Source of the DNA: Tetradesmus obliquus
Taxonomy: Eukaryota; Chlorophyta; Chlorophyceae; Sphaeropleales; Scenedesmaceae
Assembly: GCA_030272155.1 (NCBI GenBank)
Contig: CP126194.1
Coordinates: 310,001-374,000 of the forward strand
Direction: 5' to 3'
DNA length: 64,000 nucleotides
Shown: positions 35,336-46,455 of the stretch, piece by piece
Position numbering within the stretch: the first letter of the stretch is position 1
How the letters are laid out: the number at the start of each line of letters is the position of its first letter
Program-made: the position numbers and the translations under genes
The notes under the pieces: generated by a model
What the model saw: only the letters and a program-made list of their open reading frames with translations
What the model was told of the DNA's origin: nothing
Databases searched by the model: none

Positions 35336-35343
35336 TCTGTGCC
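35336..35343. repeat. Left target-site duplication TCTGTGCC
   Basis: The eight bases directly outside the left inverted repeat. The right flank at 53374-53381 reads TCTGTGCT, matching seven of eight in the same orientation, as expected for an 8-bp duplication with one later change. Confidence 0.75.
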
Positions 35344-35403
35344 GAGATATGGTGTGATAGAACGCACCTCCTCAGGAGGGGGTGTTCTACCGTAGAACGC
35401 CCC
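35344..35403 (+). repeat. Left terminal inverted repeat of the KDZ element
   Basis: About 60 bases starting GAGATATGGTGTGATAGAAC. They match the reverse complement of 53314-53373 at all but two positions that I can see. Inside are a CCTCCTCAGGAGG palindrome and inverted TAGAAC/GTTCTA copies, plausible transposase binding sites. Confidence 0.9.
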
Positions 35404-36024
35404 CTTGAAACTGATGCTGTGTTCTACTTTACGCCAACGACCATGACTGCGGCTTTTAGCGACTTCAGTGACATCGTAACTCTCTCATTTGGAGTTCTTG
35501 AGGATGAAAAGCCCCCCCTATTACGCACTGATATTAGTGATAGGTCTGGGTGGTTGACTGCAGTGAAACAGGTTCACCGATTGATCTAAACTGCATCCTA
35601 GTATTCCATATATAGTATATTTGCTATTCTCAAGCTGCGAGAGAGAGAAAGCTGCAGGGGTATGACAGGCTTTTGGTTTGAAGGTGTTTGGTGTCACCCA
35701 ACCTGCATCCCATCACGGCCTACGATCCTTTGGCATGCACGCTTAACCTTAGTGGGAGATGCGGCTACTGCTTTGCATGTATGGATGCACGAACAGCTGA
35801 CAGCTGCTCCGTTTCCCCCAATCAACCCACCGTGGCTGTGATCTCGCGGTCAGCAGTATGCTCAGCGATCCCGCTTTCCATTAAAAGTTATCTTTTCTAG
35901 TTGGTTGATGTGCCGCCAGGTTCTGTAGTCATGGAGGTCAGCCAGCATAGGTCAACAGGAACAGTCTTTGCCCCCGGTTACACAAGGACAGGCAACTGCA
36001 GTGCAGCACCACCTTCAGCAGCAG
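35404..36024. other. Left subterminal region of the transposon, ORF2 promoter side
   Basis: About 600 bases between the left inverted repeat and the first in-frame ATG of ORF2. Another GTTCTAC occurs at about 35421. An ATG at 35931 opens a short separate frame ending near 36060. No splice donor makes it a convincing first exon. Confidence 0.4.
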
Positions 36025-36549
36025 ATGCTGCAGCCGCTCCAGCACCCACCAGGTTCACTTGATGCTGCACAGCTTAGCACTGCCCCTGCCATGGGTAGTG
36101 GCGCTTGCAGTGCCTCAGGGCAGCAGCTGCAGTCTGAAACAGGCTGTACACGATTTGCAGCCGGCGCTGGCATACACCATATGCAGCAGCAGCAGCAGCA
36201 GCGGCAGCAGCAGCAGCACCTACAGCAAGCACCATTGCATGCTGAGGCAGCTGCTGCCTTCACTGCCTTACAAGCAGGACAGGCTGTGGCTGCTGCTGCA
36301 GATGCATGTGTTGCTCAGTACATGGCAGGCCTGCAGCACCAAGAGGCATCAGCTGCAGATGGCCCTGCTGCAAGCAACCCTCCAGAAGCTTCTGCGGGTG
36401 GTTGGGTTGCATGCAACACCATGCCACAGCAGCAGCAGCAGCAGCAGCACCAAGAAGTCACGCAGCAGTGTGGCAATTGGACTGGTCAACACAGGACTGC
36501 GCAACTGCAGCAGCAGCAGCAGCCACAGCAGCAGCAGCACCAACAGCAG

Positions 36550-36581
<32 letters not shown>

Positions 36582-39570
36582 ATAGGAACACCACGTGCAA
36601 CAGCAGCAGCAGCAGCATCCCTTGCAACAGCAACAACAGGGGCAGCAACCACAGCAACAACCACAACAGCAGGAGCAGCAGCAGCAGCAGCAGCAGCCTC
36701 TGCACCAGCCGCCGCCGCAGCAGCAGCAGCAACAGCAGGAGCAGCCACAGCAACAACAGCAGCAGAGGCGGCAACAGCAGCAACAGCAGCAGCATGAACC
36801 TGAAGCTGAAGTGAAGACACGTGACACCAAGTCCTACCTTAACTCTAGGGACGAAAAAGAGTTTACACTCGGCAAGCTCATGGCAGAGCATGCGTGTGAC
36901 ACCACAATTGATTTCCGTCAGGCATACGGTGCAGACTCCGAACTCTGGCCAGTAGAGGGGTGCATCAACAGCGGCTTTGTCGCCACCGCCAACATGACCA
37001 GGAAGGGTGGTCAGCTGCTGAGCCGGGTGTCGTACCACTGTAGCGGCCTCTTCGACCACGATGCAGCGCTTGTACAGGCAGGAAACAAGTTCCTGGCAGC
37101 GTTGCAGGCGGCTGCAGTCAGGATGATTACAGCGGCGGCAGCAGGTGCTGTGCTGCCGGTGCCCCCAAGGACAGTGCGCCGCCAGATTCATGGCTGGGGC
37201 AGTGCTCCTGAGCCGCCGATTGTTGACGTGCTGGGCACTGGCAAGCGCGCAATCCGTGCGGCCAATGCAGTGGCTGCCTTAGTGAACTACGTCAAGGCCG
37301 TGGCAGCACATGAAGGTGTGCACTACTCAGCAGGCTATGTACTGCAAAGCAGTGTTGCCATCGTGGCCATGACTACACAGCCAAACGTAGTAACTGATCA
37401 TGCATACAGGCGCTGCTGTTTACATGTTAGGTACTAAGCATGTGTGCTTCATCAGCGCAACGTATTCACCCCTACAAAATACTCAGAGTAACCATCACCT
37501 GTCTGTATGCTCGTATGGTGCAGGCGAGATCCAAAGGACCGACTACCGCGTGCACAGCGCGAATGAGACCTGCACCTTCAAGGACACCGGCGCCTGCAGC
37601 TGTGCAGGGGCCAGGCAGCTGCTGCTGTGGCCCAAGGAGGTGGTCCTGAGCCAGCCCAAGAAGCTGACTCTGAAGGATGCACTGCTGGTGCTGCAGCACT
37701 TTTCAAGGAAGCTGCAGCTGCTCAGCAGCCAGGCAGCAGCAGCTGACCCCGGCGACCAGCTGGGTGCTTATGTAAAGCTGCAGCCCTGTGCAGCCTTCAT
37801 AACAGCAGCACTGTCAAATCTAGCAGAGGCCGCAGCGGGTCAGAAGCGGAAAGCAGGTGCAGCTGCAGAGGCTGTCAGCACGCCTCGCTCAGCAGCAGTT
37901 GGCGGTAAGTCATCCCAGGGTCTCGTGGCTGCATGTTTGTTGATGTTGCGTTTGATTGGTTCAGATGAGCACTGTATGTTTAATTCTGTGGCGTTCAATG
38001 GACGCAGATGAGCATTTCATGTTTGTTTATGGGGCGTTGATTGGTTGCATAGGAGCACTGCATGGTTGTTCATGTTGCGGTTAATGGCCGCAGAATGCAT
38101 GCACAACATTCTAGCAAAAGCAGCTTTCACCAGTTGTCTGCATGACCTGGTGCACTAAAACCAACATCATGTTTCTGTTCTCCACCTGCTGCATGTTGTA
38201 TTGGTCCATGTCATGCAGATGATGCGTTTGACGGTTTCGACTGGGCAGCAGCTGCTGCAGATGGCGCCACACCTTCAGCAACGCATGCACCAGCCCCTGC
38301 AGCAGATGGCGCACATGACAGCGCCACCGCCGCCGCAGCAGCGGCAACACCAGCACCAGCAGCAGCAGCGGTACCAGCAGCAGCAGCAATACCAGCAGCA
38401 GCCGAGCCAACTGCGGGCGATGAAGCAGCACCCGGGGCGGCACCGCCAGCAGCGGCAAGTGGCTTCGCAGCAGTAGCACCGGCAGGTCTCGCCGCAGCTG
38501 GAGCTGTGCGCGGCGCTGCTCGCGGCAAGCGCCGCAAGATTGCAGCTGTAGCTAGCAGTGTCGCACCACGCCTGCAGCTGCCAGCTGATGTGATGTCAAG
38601 CCTGAAGCAGCGCTGTGAGGCCATGCGGGACCAGCTGCCAGCTGCAGCCACCGCTGACCCGCACTCAATCAGCCACCCTGACCTTGGTGCCCTGATCAGC
38701 GCTGCTGTGGTGGAGCGCGGCAGGCTTGGGGCAAGCTTCCAGATGGCAGATGTTATGGTGAGTATGCTTGTGAAGAGTGCGCTGTCAGGTCCTGTTAATA
38801 TGCCATGGCTCTGTAAATTTTGAACCAACATGTATTGCAGGGCAGCGTCATGTACATGGGATGCTTGCCCAGCAGAGTGCTACTGAACCTGCCTGCGCCG
38901 CATCAGGTGGACCTGGCCATGGCGGGCTGCCCCTGCCCCGACCAAGGCTACCTCCCTGTGCTGCAGTGGCTGCTGCCACGAGCACATGGGCTGTCGCTGG
39001 CGGTGCAAGTGGCGACTGCAGCAGAGTCATCTACCGGCTTGCTCCAGGTGTCATTCAAGGCGCAGCAGGCTACTGTCCCTTCCCTCACACCAGGTGCGTC
39101 ACACCCACACATGGGCGCTGACACTGCTGGTGCGGTGGTTGTTGACTGACTGTGCAATGAAGATTGCTTCTGATCGCGCCCGTACTTTGTAAGCAGTATG
39201 GTCTGAGGAATGATATGCCGGCAGTACTCACCATGACAGACTTGCTTGGCGCATGCTTTAGCTGCTGTTTGATTGTTGATGTTGCCCCACCAACAGATTG
39301 TGTTGCCCCGTGAGCCAACAGCTCATGCCATTTCTGCCCCATCTGTTGCTTGTTTCAGATGCTCAAGCTCAGCTGCTGGTAGTGTGTGAGAGCGACTGTG
39401 CAATTGGCAGTTGGCGAGCAGTCAGCAGGCCAGCGCTCAACAAGCAGCCGCCTGGTGGCATCATGCTGCACGCGATGGTTGCTGACCCTGCTTTCAAGGG
39501 GTTTGTGCAGCGCTGCATGGTGCACCTTCTGGCTGGGAAGGAGCTGGCCGTCGCACTGCAGCCAGCCCCT

Positions 39571-39609
<39 letters not shown>

Positions 39610-41033
39610 TCTGATGCGCCAACTTACGCCGCTCGGGTGACTGTCTACGAGCTAGAGGTTCGTTGTTTCTCATGCAGCCTGCAGCATTTGCAACCGCACT
39701 ATGTGTACTATTGACATGTTGCTTAGTAGCGTTCCGTACGCTGGCAACAAGTCATGGACGACAAGACATGCACGCATGGGATGTGTGTGGGTGCCTGGCC
39801 AGCCTTGTGCACCGGTCATGCTTAGTAGTGTGGTTGTGCCTTTCGAGTGCGCTTGCGCCATGGTTTCCCTGCAACACCGTGCTGCTGCAGGCGTTTGTGC
39901 TCAAGAAGCTGCAGATCCAGACTGCGATAAAGTCTGTCCAGTACGACCAGGCTGGCGTTCTTCAGGCATACGTGATCTGCAACACCTTTGAGGGCATCCG
40001 CTTTGGCAGCACCCTGGAGCAAACAGCAGGCAGCCGCCCAACCATGAGTGTCTACTTTATGCGCGGTACGCAGCAATCAGTTAGAGTCATGATGTTTAAG
40101 CATTGTATGCCAACATTGTTGTGTTACAGCTTTGGGGGTGAATAACTTAGAACCATGCACCCTGCGACTGTCCATCTTGGTGTGAATGCTGATGTTGCTG
40201 CTGTGCATTGCAGGCCTTGGCACTCCTGAGGAGCCTTTTTGGGCAGGTGTTGACCCCTTCCAGCACTTCCAGCACTGCGATGCGGGCATCCTGTGCTTTG
40301 ACTGCCTGAAGGATGAGGTGAACAGGCTGCGGGTGCTGGAAGTGGTGAAGTACGCATCGCGGAAGAACAGCACGCCAAAGAAGCTTGCTGAGGTAGTATG
40401 GGAGGGCTGGCAGAAGCAGCAGGTGGAGTTGCTAGGTGGGTGACAGGCAGCTGCTGAGAAGGCCCAAGCTGACTGCTGCTCTTGTCATGTATGCCTGTAA
40501 CTACACACTGTGTGCCCTACAGGCTAGTGCCAGCTTGTACAGCAGCACTGCCATGCTAGTTGCCAGGGTGATTTATTTTGTGTGTGGAATGACATGTAGA
40601 TGACTGGAGCCGGCGGTCGGGCTGCATTGTCATGCCAGCTGCCATTGCAATGTAGTTTGTGCTTCTTGATCAACATACGTCTTGCTCACTGTGGCGCCAG
40701 TTGATGAGCGCTGTGTGTGTTGCACATGCAGGAGCAATCAAATGGGCGTTTGTAGATGAGGCGGAGGACATGCTGCAGCAGGCGGAGGACATGCTGCAGC
40801 AGGCAACAGTTGAGCGGCTTGCACACGACGCAGCCGCTACAGAGCAGTGGCTGCAGCAGCACCTGGACATGGCGGCAGCGTCACAGGCAGCAGCAGAGAG
40901 CTCCGTACCTTTGCAGCAGCAGTCCATGGCCGCTGTGCCAGAGGCAGCAGTGCATGGTGAGTTTGTGCAGCAGCAACAGCAGCAGCTCAATGATGCGATA
41001 CTGCATGCAGCCGGCTTACATTGCCCAATGCCT

Positions 41034-41067
<34 letters not shown>

Positions 41068-41165
41068 GACAGCAGCAGCACGAGCAGCACCAGCCTCAGC
41101 AGCAGCCTGATGTCGTACTGCTGCAGGCAGCAGCAGCAACAGCAGCAGCACTCGGTTCATACGCC

Positions 41166-41196
<31 letters not shown>

Positions 41197-42088
41197 CTCT
41201 GACAGCAAAACTAGCAGCAGGAACACGTTGTGACCCTGCAGGCCAGGCAACACTGGTGCATGGTGACGCTGCAGCGCTGCAGTGGCACTTGTGGCAGCAG
41301 CAGATGCTGGCAAGTAGCTCTGTTGCTGGGATGGGTGCGGGCGCTGCGACATGCCAAGCTCCGGTTTTGAGCCAAAGCCATTTGGCAAGCGCAGCGTTCA
41401 CCCCGGCACTGTCAGGTAAGATGCTGTACATCCCTCAGGCCTGGTAGCTTGGTCTGCTTTTGTGGACAGAAGGTTGCTAATTTTGCTGCAGGAAAAGTGG
41501 CTACGGCATGGAGTTTTGTTCAGTATCGTCATATTGTGTGTTACACTCTGCAGCTGACACACACAGGGCATGTCATGTTGTGAACCTTGCCATTGTCCAA
41601 GGTTGCATAGCATCATGCAGACGCATGTCCCGGTCACCTTGCTTCACATAATACGAGACAATCAAGCTCTTCCAAACCAGCTTTCATGTCTTCCGCTTCA
41701 TCTGTACATGCTGGTTGCAGGTTCTGTGTGCGCTCCTGGCAGCACGGACCAAGCAGCTGCCGTTGCAGTGGAGCCGCAGGTGCATGCAGGAGCAGCAACA
41801 CGTGCGGTGGGTTTGCAGGCAGCAAGCCTATGCGAGGAGGGCGCTGCAGTCGATAGCGCAGGGCTGGCAGCAGCAGCTGCTGTCGCCAAACATACCCAGG
41901 TCGCTGCTAGCCCAGCCTGCCCATCAGCCACTGCCGCAATGGATGCAGGGCGTGTGATGTCACCATCGGAAATTTGGTGGGGGGGCCAGCCAACTCCTGT
42001 ACCATCTGATACACCCTGTGTCAGCCATGCCGACAGTCCAGTGCCCGCCCTGGCCGGCCTTGTGCGCTCGCCTGGCCGTGCGAATTGA
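36025..42088 (+). CDS. KDZ transposon companion protein (ORF2), Gln-rich, unknown function, 9 exons
   Basis: Not recognised. Exons: 36025-37386, 37487-37904, 38219-38757, 38841-39093, 39359-39657, 39891-40065, 40214-40435, 40732-41415, 41721-42088; phases close over 1440 codons. One TAG interrupts the frame at 36583-36585, inside the N-terminal poly-Gln (CAG/CAA) tract. The first conserved-looking part begins after this tract (VKTRDTKSYLNSRDEKEFTL) and has scattered Cys and His (ETCTFKDTGACSCAGA). The middle contains a basic RGKRRK, a possible nuclear signal, and IKSVQYDQAGVLQAYVICN. Exon 8 is again Gln-rich. The exact start is uncertain; if TAG stops translation the product must start downstream. 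Its position beside the transposase suggests an accessory DNA-binding or targeting role, which is inference. No TET/JBP dioxygenase motif was found. Confidence 0.6.
36583..36585 (+). other. In-frame TAG within the ORF2 poly-Gln tract
   Basis: The codons run CAG CAG CAA TAG GAA CAC CAC, with the same frame open for about 186 codons before and 267 after it in this exon. TFIP11 ends in TAG, so this is probably a C-to-T nonsense change of a CAG codon rather than a reassigned codon. An unseen intron is the alternative. Confidence 0.75.
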
Positions 42089-42099
42089 CCACCTGCTGC

Positions 42100-42700
42100 T
42101 GCAGTGGCAGTGCGAGGGGCGGCGGGCGCTGGCGCACACACGCAGCAGGTTGGCAGCGCAGGCCCGGCAACGATAGCAGCAGCAGCAGCAGCTGGTGCTG
42201 CTGCAATGGCAGCGCAAGCGCAGGCGTGCGCTGCTGCGCACACACTGCAGGTACTGCAGCAAGGCGGGGCAAAGAGGCCACTTGAGTTGGCTGCGCAGGT
42301 CAGGCAGCAGCAGCAGCAGCAGCTGGTGCTACTGCAATGGCAGCGCAAGCGCAGGCGTGCGCTGGTGCGCACACACTGCAGGTGCTGCAGCAAGGCGGGC
42401 AAAGAGGCCACTTGAGTTGGCATCGCAGGTCAGGCAGTAACAGCAGCAGCAGCAACTGGTGCTGTTGCAATGGCAGCGCAAGCGCAGGCGGGCGCTGCTG
42501 AGGGCACAAAGCAGATGCCGCAGCCAGACGGGGCGATGAGAGCACTGCAGTTAACATCTATGGCAGCAGCGCCAGGCAATGGCAGCAGCGCCAGGCAGCT
42601 GGTGCTTGCTGCTGTGACGGCGCACGCACGCAGCAGGTGCTGCAGCAAGGCCGGTCGAGGAGGGGACTTCAGTTGGCAGCGCAGGCCAGGCGGTAGCGGA
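42100..42700 (+). repeat. ~131-bp satellite array, plus orientation, about 4-5 units
   Basis: Anchor motif CAGGCG recurs at 42221, 42352 and 42485 with degenerate units on either side. Unit landmarks are GCTGGTGCTxCTGCAATGGC, CACTGCAGGTGCTGCAGCAA and AGTTGGC...GCAGGTCAGGCAG. The array starts directly after the ORF2 stop, so it lies in the predicted 3' UTR. Confidence 0.85.
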
Positions 42701-42787
42701 CGTTGCTGAGCCTATAGCGGATATTAACAGCTATCGCATGTGGCCATGGCCTATGGCTTTGTTCTGTTGTATAGTTTTGTATGCCTG

Positions 42788-42792
42788 TGTAA
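42788..42792 (+). terminator. TGTAA polyadenylation signal for ORF2
   Basis: First TGTAA on the plus strand that I can find after the ORF2 stop, just beyond the plus-oriented satellite array. It implies a ~0.7 kb 3' UTR containing the array. Confidence 0.45.
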
Positions 42793-44866
42793 CGAGGACA
42801 CAAGGCGGGAGGTGTTCTGGCCCAGCTTTTGCTTGAAGGTGCGCATCTTTGCTTTTTTCATGCTAGACTGTCCATCTTTACAAGGAAGTCTTGATGCAAT
42901 GAAGTAGAGTCAGCAAAATGTGTGGTTTTGACAGTTTTGCACATCACTTAGGCAACGATATTTGTTACAAGGCACCTAAATACCAAAACACCAGCAAACG
43001 ACAAGCTGCTAAATGGGACATCCAGTAACTCAAGTGTTCACTGCAGTTGATGTTGTATTTGCTGAGCTGGGTGTAAGAGAGGTCGACACCGAACGCCACC
43101 TGCCAGCCAGCTGAACACCAACTGAGCAGGCATCAACTGCGCAGCTGAACCAGCTGATGACTCGTCTTGTAGCTGCCCGCAGCTGCTGTACAGTGAGATG
43201 CAGTGCTGGTGTACAACAAGTGTGGCATTCGACGATAAACATAGCTGCAAATCTAGTACTCACCTGCATGCGCATGACTGACTGATGATCATGCCCGGCA
43301 TCAAAGGGCCTTTGATATACATATAATTACCCGGCACTGCAAGTTCTGACTTGCAACAACAGCTTTCATACCTTGCCACCCACGATGCAACAAGTCCACG
43401 AGGGGGTGGCTGCCGGCGTTGTGTGTAGCAGTCAAGGCGCAACTAGTACTCAAGCATCCTGCCAGGCGGCACAGCTCTTGCGCTGCGTTTGGCATGCTGC
43501 ACACTATGCTGCACGGTACACTACATCAGGTACAAAGGCTGGTTGTGTGCTGCATGCAGTAGGTTTGCGCATGTTTCCCTGCTGAGTGTGTCATGGTCCT
43601 ACAGCATCCAGCTACAGTGGTTTGTGTTGCCCTGCAGCACAACCATGAGCATCACAGAAGCACCTAACTCTTTTGCGCGTTGCCTGAACATCAGAAGGTT
43701 GCCCTCATTCGTCTTTGCTGTTTCACAGCCTAAGCACATGGTTTGATTCCACTGTGTGGTGCTAGCAGTAATCTGACGCAGCACTGTCGTCATGCCGCAC
43801 TGCCAGTCCGGAACTGCACAAAGTGTGCATGTGCAAGAAGCATATCTGCAGCCTGCAAAGGCCCATGTACATGCCAGCGGGTGTGGCAGCAGTACAGGCA
43901 GCGTCTGAATTGTGTATACGACGGCGTCTGTGGCGATACACATTCATTGTAGATGTACATTGAGCAAGGTGCATGTGATTGCCTATGCAGCTGAAACAGG
44001 CTCTCACCTGGATGAAAGGCTTCAAGCACAGATAGAAACAGTTGCAGGTATGTCAATGTGCTAGCTTCGCTTGAGGCAGGCTGAGCAGAGCAACAAAATT
44101 ATACTACACAGCGGTTCACGGAGTGGGCCACTTGCTACACATTCAACTTGCACTGGGCACACGGCTTTACTTCAAAGTAAGTCCGCAATTGGTACACCAC
44201 ATGCTGTGATTGGCAGGTGTGGAACTAACAGCGGTTGTTGACCGGCATTACTTGAAAACCAACGCAGGGTTGTCTGACAATCACCAGTATTGACAAACAA
44301 CGCAGTGAGTTGACAGCACCTGCAGGTGCTATGCAGCTGCCCATGCAAGTACATTGCATTATGACAGAATATTACACCCTACAAGTGCACATGAGCACTG
44401 TAATGCAACCTGCACGCAGTGTGCAGCAATCGTGTGCTGCACAAGCCTTGTGAACTATGAACATATACGCCTTGCCAAGGCATACGGTATGCCACGGGCA
44501 TGTGGCTGTACACTAAGTTGTTTTCATGCCCTGAGTGCAACGTATTCAGATTCCAAGTTGCGTGCTGTAATAGTCCAGTGCCTGAGTACTGCATCATACT
44601 TGGGTAATGCCAGTCCTGCCTTCAAACCAAGAACGGCTCTGTAGCCTACAGTTGCTGCCTAGGCAGGCCTTATTTGTTGAGACACTGCTTATACTTTAGA
44701 ATTCATACTTCAACATTGACAGGCAGGCCACGGCCGCATCAATGGACCATCATTGTTGCACTGCAAAAAGTACTACACCGTGGTAGGTGCGCTGCTTGAG
44801 CAAGGCCGCTCATAGTGCCCCCGACTGATCGTGTCACAGCCACTGCAACACACTTGACGTCCTTTG

Positions 44867-44871
44867 TTACA
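44867..44871 (-). terminator. TGTAA polyadenylation signal for the transposase gene
   Basis: TGTAA on the minus strand just beyond the minus-oriented satellite array, mirroring the arrangement of ORF2. No earlier copy was noticed between it and the transposase stop, giving a predicted 3' UTR of about 1.6 kb. Confidence 0.4.
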
Positions 44872-44989
44872 AGGTGATTACGGAACAATGCCAATACCTA
44901 TGTGGTAAGCTGGCGCCACGTAGAATGCAGCAAATGGTCCATCACGCCACAACATACACACAAATCGCACTGTCCATGTGACGGTTCGC

Positions 44990-45945
44990 CACACCGCCCG
45001 CCTGCACTTGCGCTGCCACTGTAGCAGCACCAGCTGCTGCTGCTGCTACTGCACGACCTGCACTGCCAACTCAAGTGCCCTCCTTGCCCCGCCCTGCTGC
45101 GGCACCTGCAGTGTGCGCGCAGCAGCGCCCGCCTGCACTCGCGCTGCCACTGTAGCAGCACCAGCCGCTGCTGCTACTACTGCTTGACCTGCGCTGCCAA
45201 CTGAAGTGCCCTCCTTGCCCCGCCCTGCTGCGGCACCTGCAGTGCGCGCGCAGCAGCGCCCGCCTGCACTCGCGCTGTCGCTGCAGCAGCACCAGCCGCT
45301 GCTGCTACTACTGCTTGACCTGCGCTGCCAACTGAAGTGCCCTCCTTGCCCCGCCCTGCTGCGGCACCTGCAGTGCGCGCGCAGCAGCGCCCGCCTGCAC
45401 TCGCGCTGTCGCTGCAGCAACACCAGCGCTGCTGCTGCTACTGCACGACCTGCACTGCCAACTCAAGTGCCCTCCTTGCCCCGCCCTGCTGCGGCACCTG
45501 CAGTGTGCGCGCAGCAGCGCCCGCCTGCACTCGCGCTGCCACTGTAGCAGCACCAGCCGCTGCTGCTACTACTGCTTGACCTGCGCTGCCAACTGAAGTG
45601 CCCTCCTTGCCCCGCCCTGCTGCGGCACCTGCAGTGCGCGCGCAGCAGCGCCCGCCTGCACTCGCGCTGTCGCTGCAGCAACACCAGCGCTGCTGCTGCT
45701 ACTGCACGACCTGCACTGCCAACTGAAGTGCCCTCCTTGCCCCGCCCTGCTGCGGCACCTGCAGTGCGCGCGCAGCAGCGCCCGCCTGCACTCGCGCTGT
45801 CGCTGCAGCAGCACCAGCCGCTGCTGCTGCTACTGCCCGACCTGCGCTGCCAACTCAAGTGCCCTGTTTGCCCCGCCTTGCTGCAGCACCTGCAGTGTGT
45901 GCGCAACAGCGCACGCCTGCACTTGCGCTGCCGCTGACTGGCCTG
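44990..45945 (-). repeat. ~131-bp satellite array, minus orientation, about 7 units
   Basis: The motif CCTGCACT recurs at 45001, 45132, 45263, 45394, 45524, 45655, 45785 and, weakly, 45916, a period of 130-131. The reverse complement of the unit matches the array at 42100-42700. The unit is not a multiple of three, so the open frames through it change from unit to unit and are not coding. Confidence 0.9.
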
Positions 45946-46455
45946 CACAGCCAAATAACATCACAGTTGTGTCGGCAAAACAGCGGCGTGAGTTGGTGCA
46001 ATGCACAACGAACAACGGATGTACAGCATGCTACCGACGAGACAGTTTCACGCTTAAGCTCATGCTCACGGCCGTGTCTGCACAACACGCATGCTCAAAA
46101 CCCCGGTGCAATCTGGAAACAATCAGAGCCTCTCTTACGACTGAAACGCACACACTCAAAGCACTGCGGTGACAAGCATAAGTACATGGCGCCGCGCCAT
46201 GGAACGGCTGCTGAGCTGCATTTGTCATGCCACATACCATGGCTGCAGTTCTGTGCTTCCAGGCAACAAGCACTGAGGACATTATTCTCAACAAAAGACA
46301 TATGCTTCAGTCAGTTGTACAAACGTAGCTGGTACTCGCCTGTGCTGTGAACCTGCATGCCGTGGGCGGTTGTGTGCTGGCTAGCCGGCAAAGCGAGTGA
46401 CACCTGCACGCCATGGAGCGAATGTCAGCACATGCGGAACAGCAGATGATCTGTG

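Larger units (their letters stand above)
42716..44985. other. Central non-coding spacer of the transposon
   Basis: About 2.3 kb between the two satellite arrays, lower in GC than the rest of the element. Short open frames occur on both strands but none has splice partners or recognisable content. It contains the two candidate polyadenylation signals. Confidence 0.5.

Noticed and set aside
36025-37386. Codon reassignment of TAG to Gln in this genome
   Set aside because: TFIP11 ends with a TAG exactly where the family's C-terminus is expected, and other genes here keep normal stops. One TAG in a transposon is better explained by mutation.
36025-42088. ORF2 as a TET/JBP dioxygenase, by analogy with other KDZ elements
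   Set aside because: No HxD...H...R dioxygenase motif arrangement is visible in any exon.
45000-45950. Cys- and Arg-rich repeat proteins on both strands
   Set aside because: The DNA unit is 130-131 bases, so each unit changes frame and no consistent protein repeat exists. These are shadows of a satellite.
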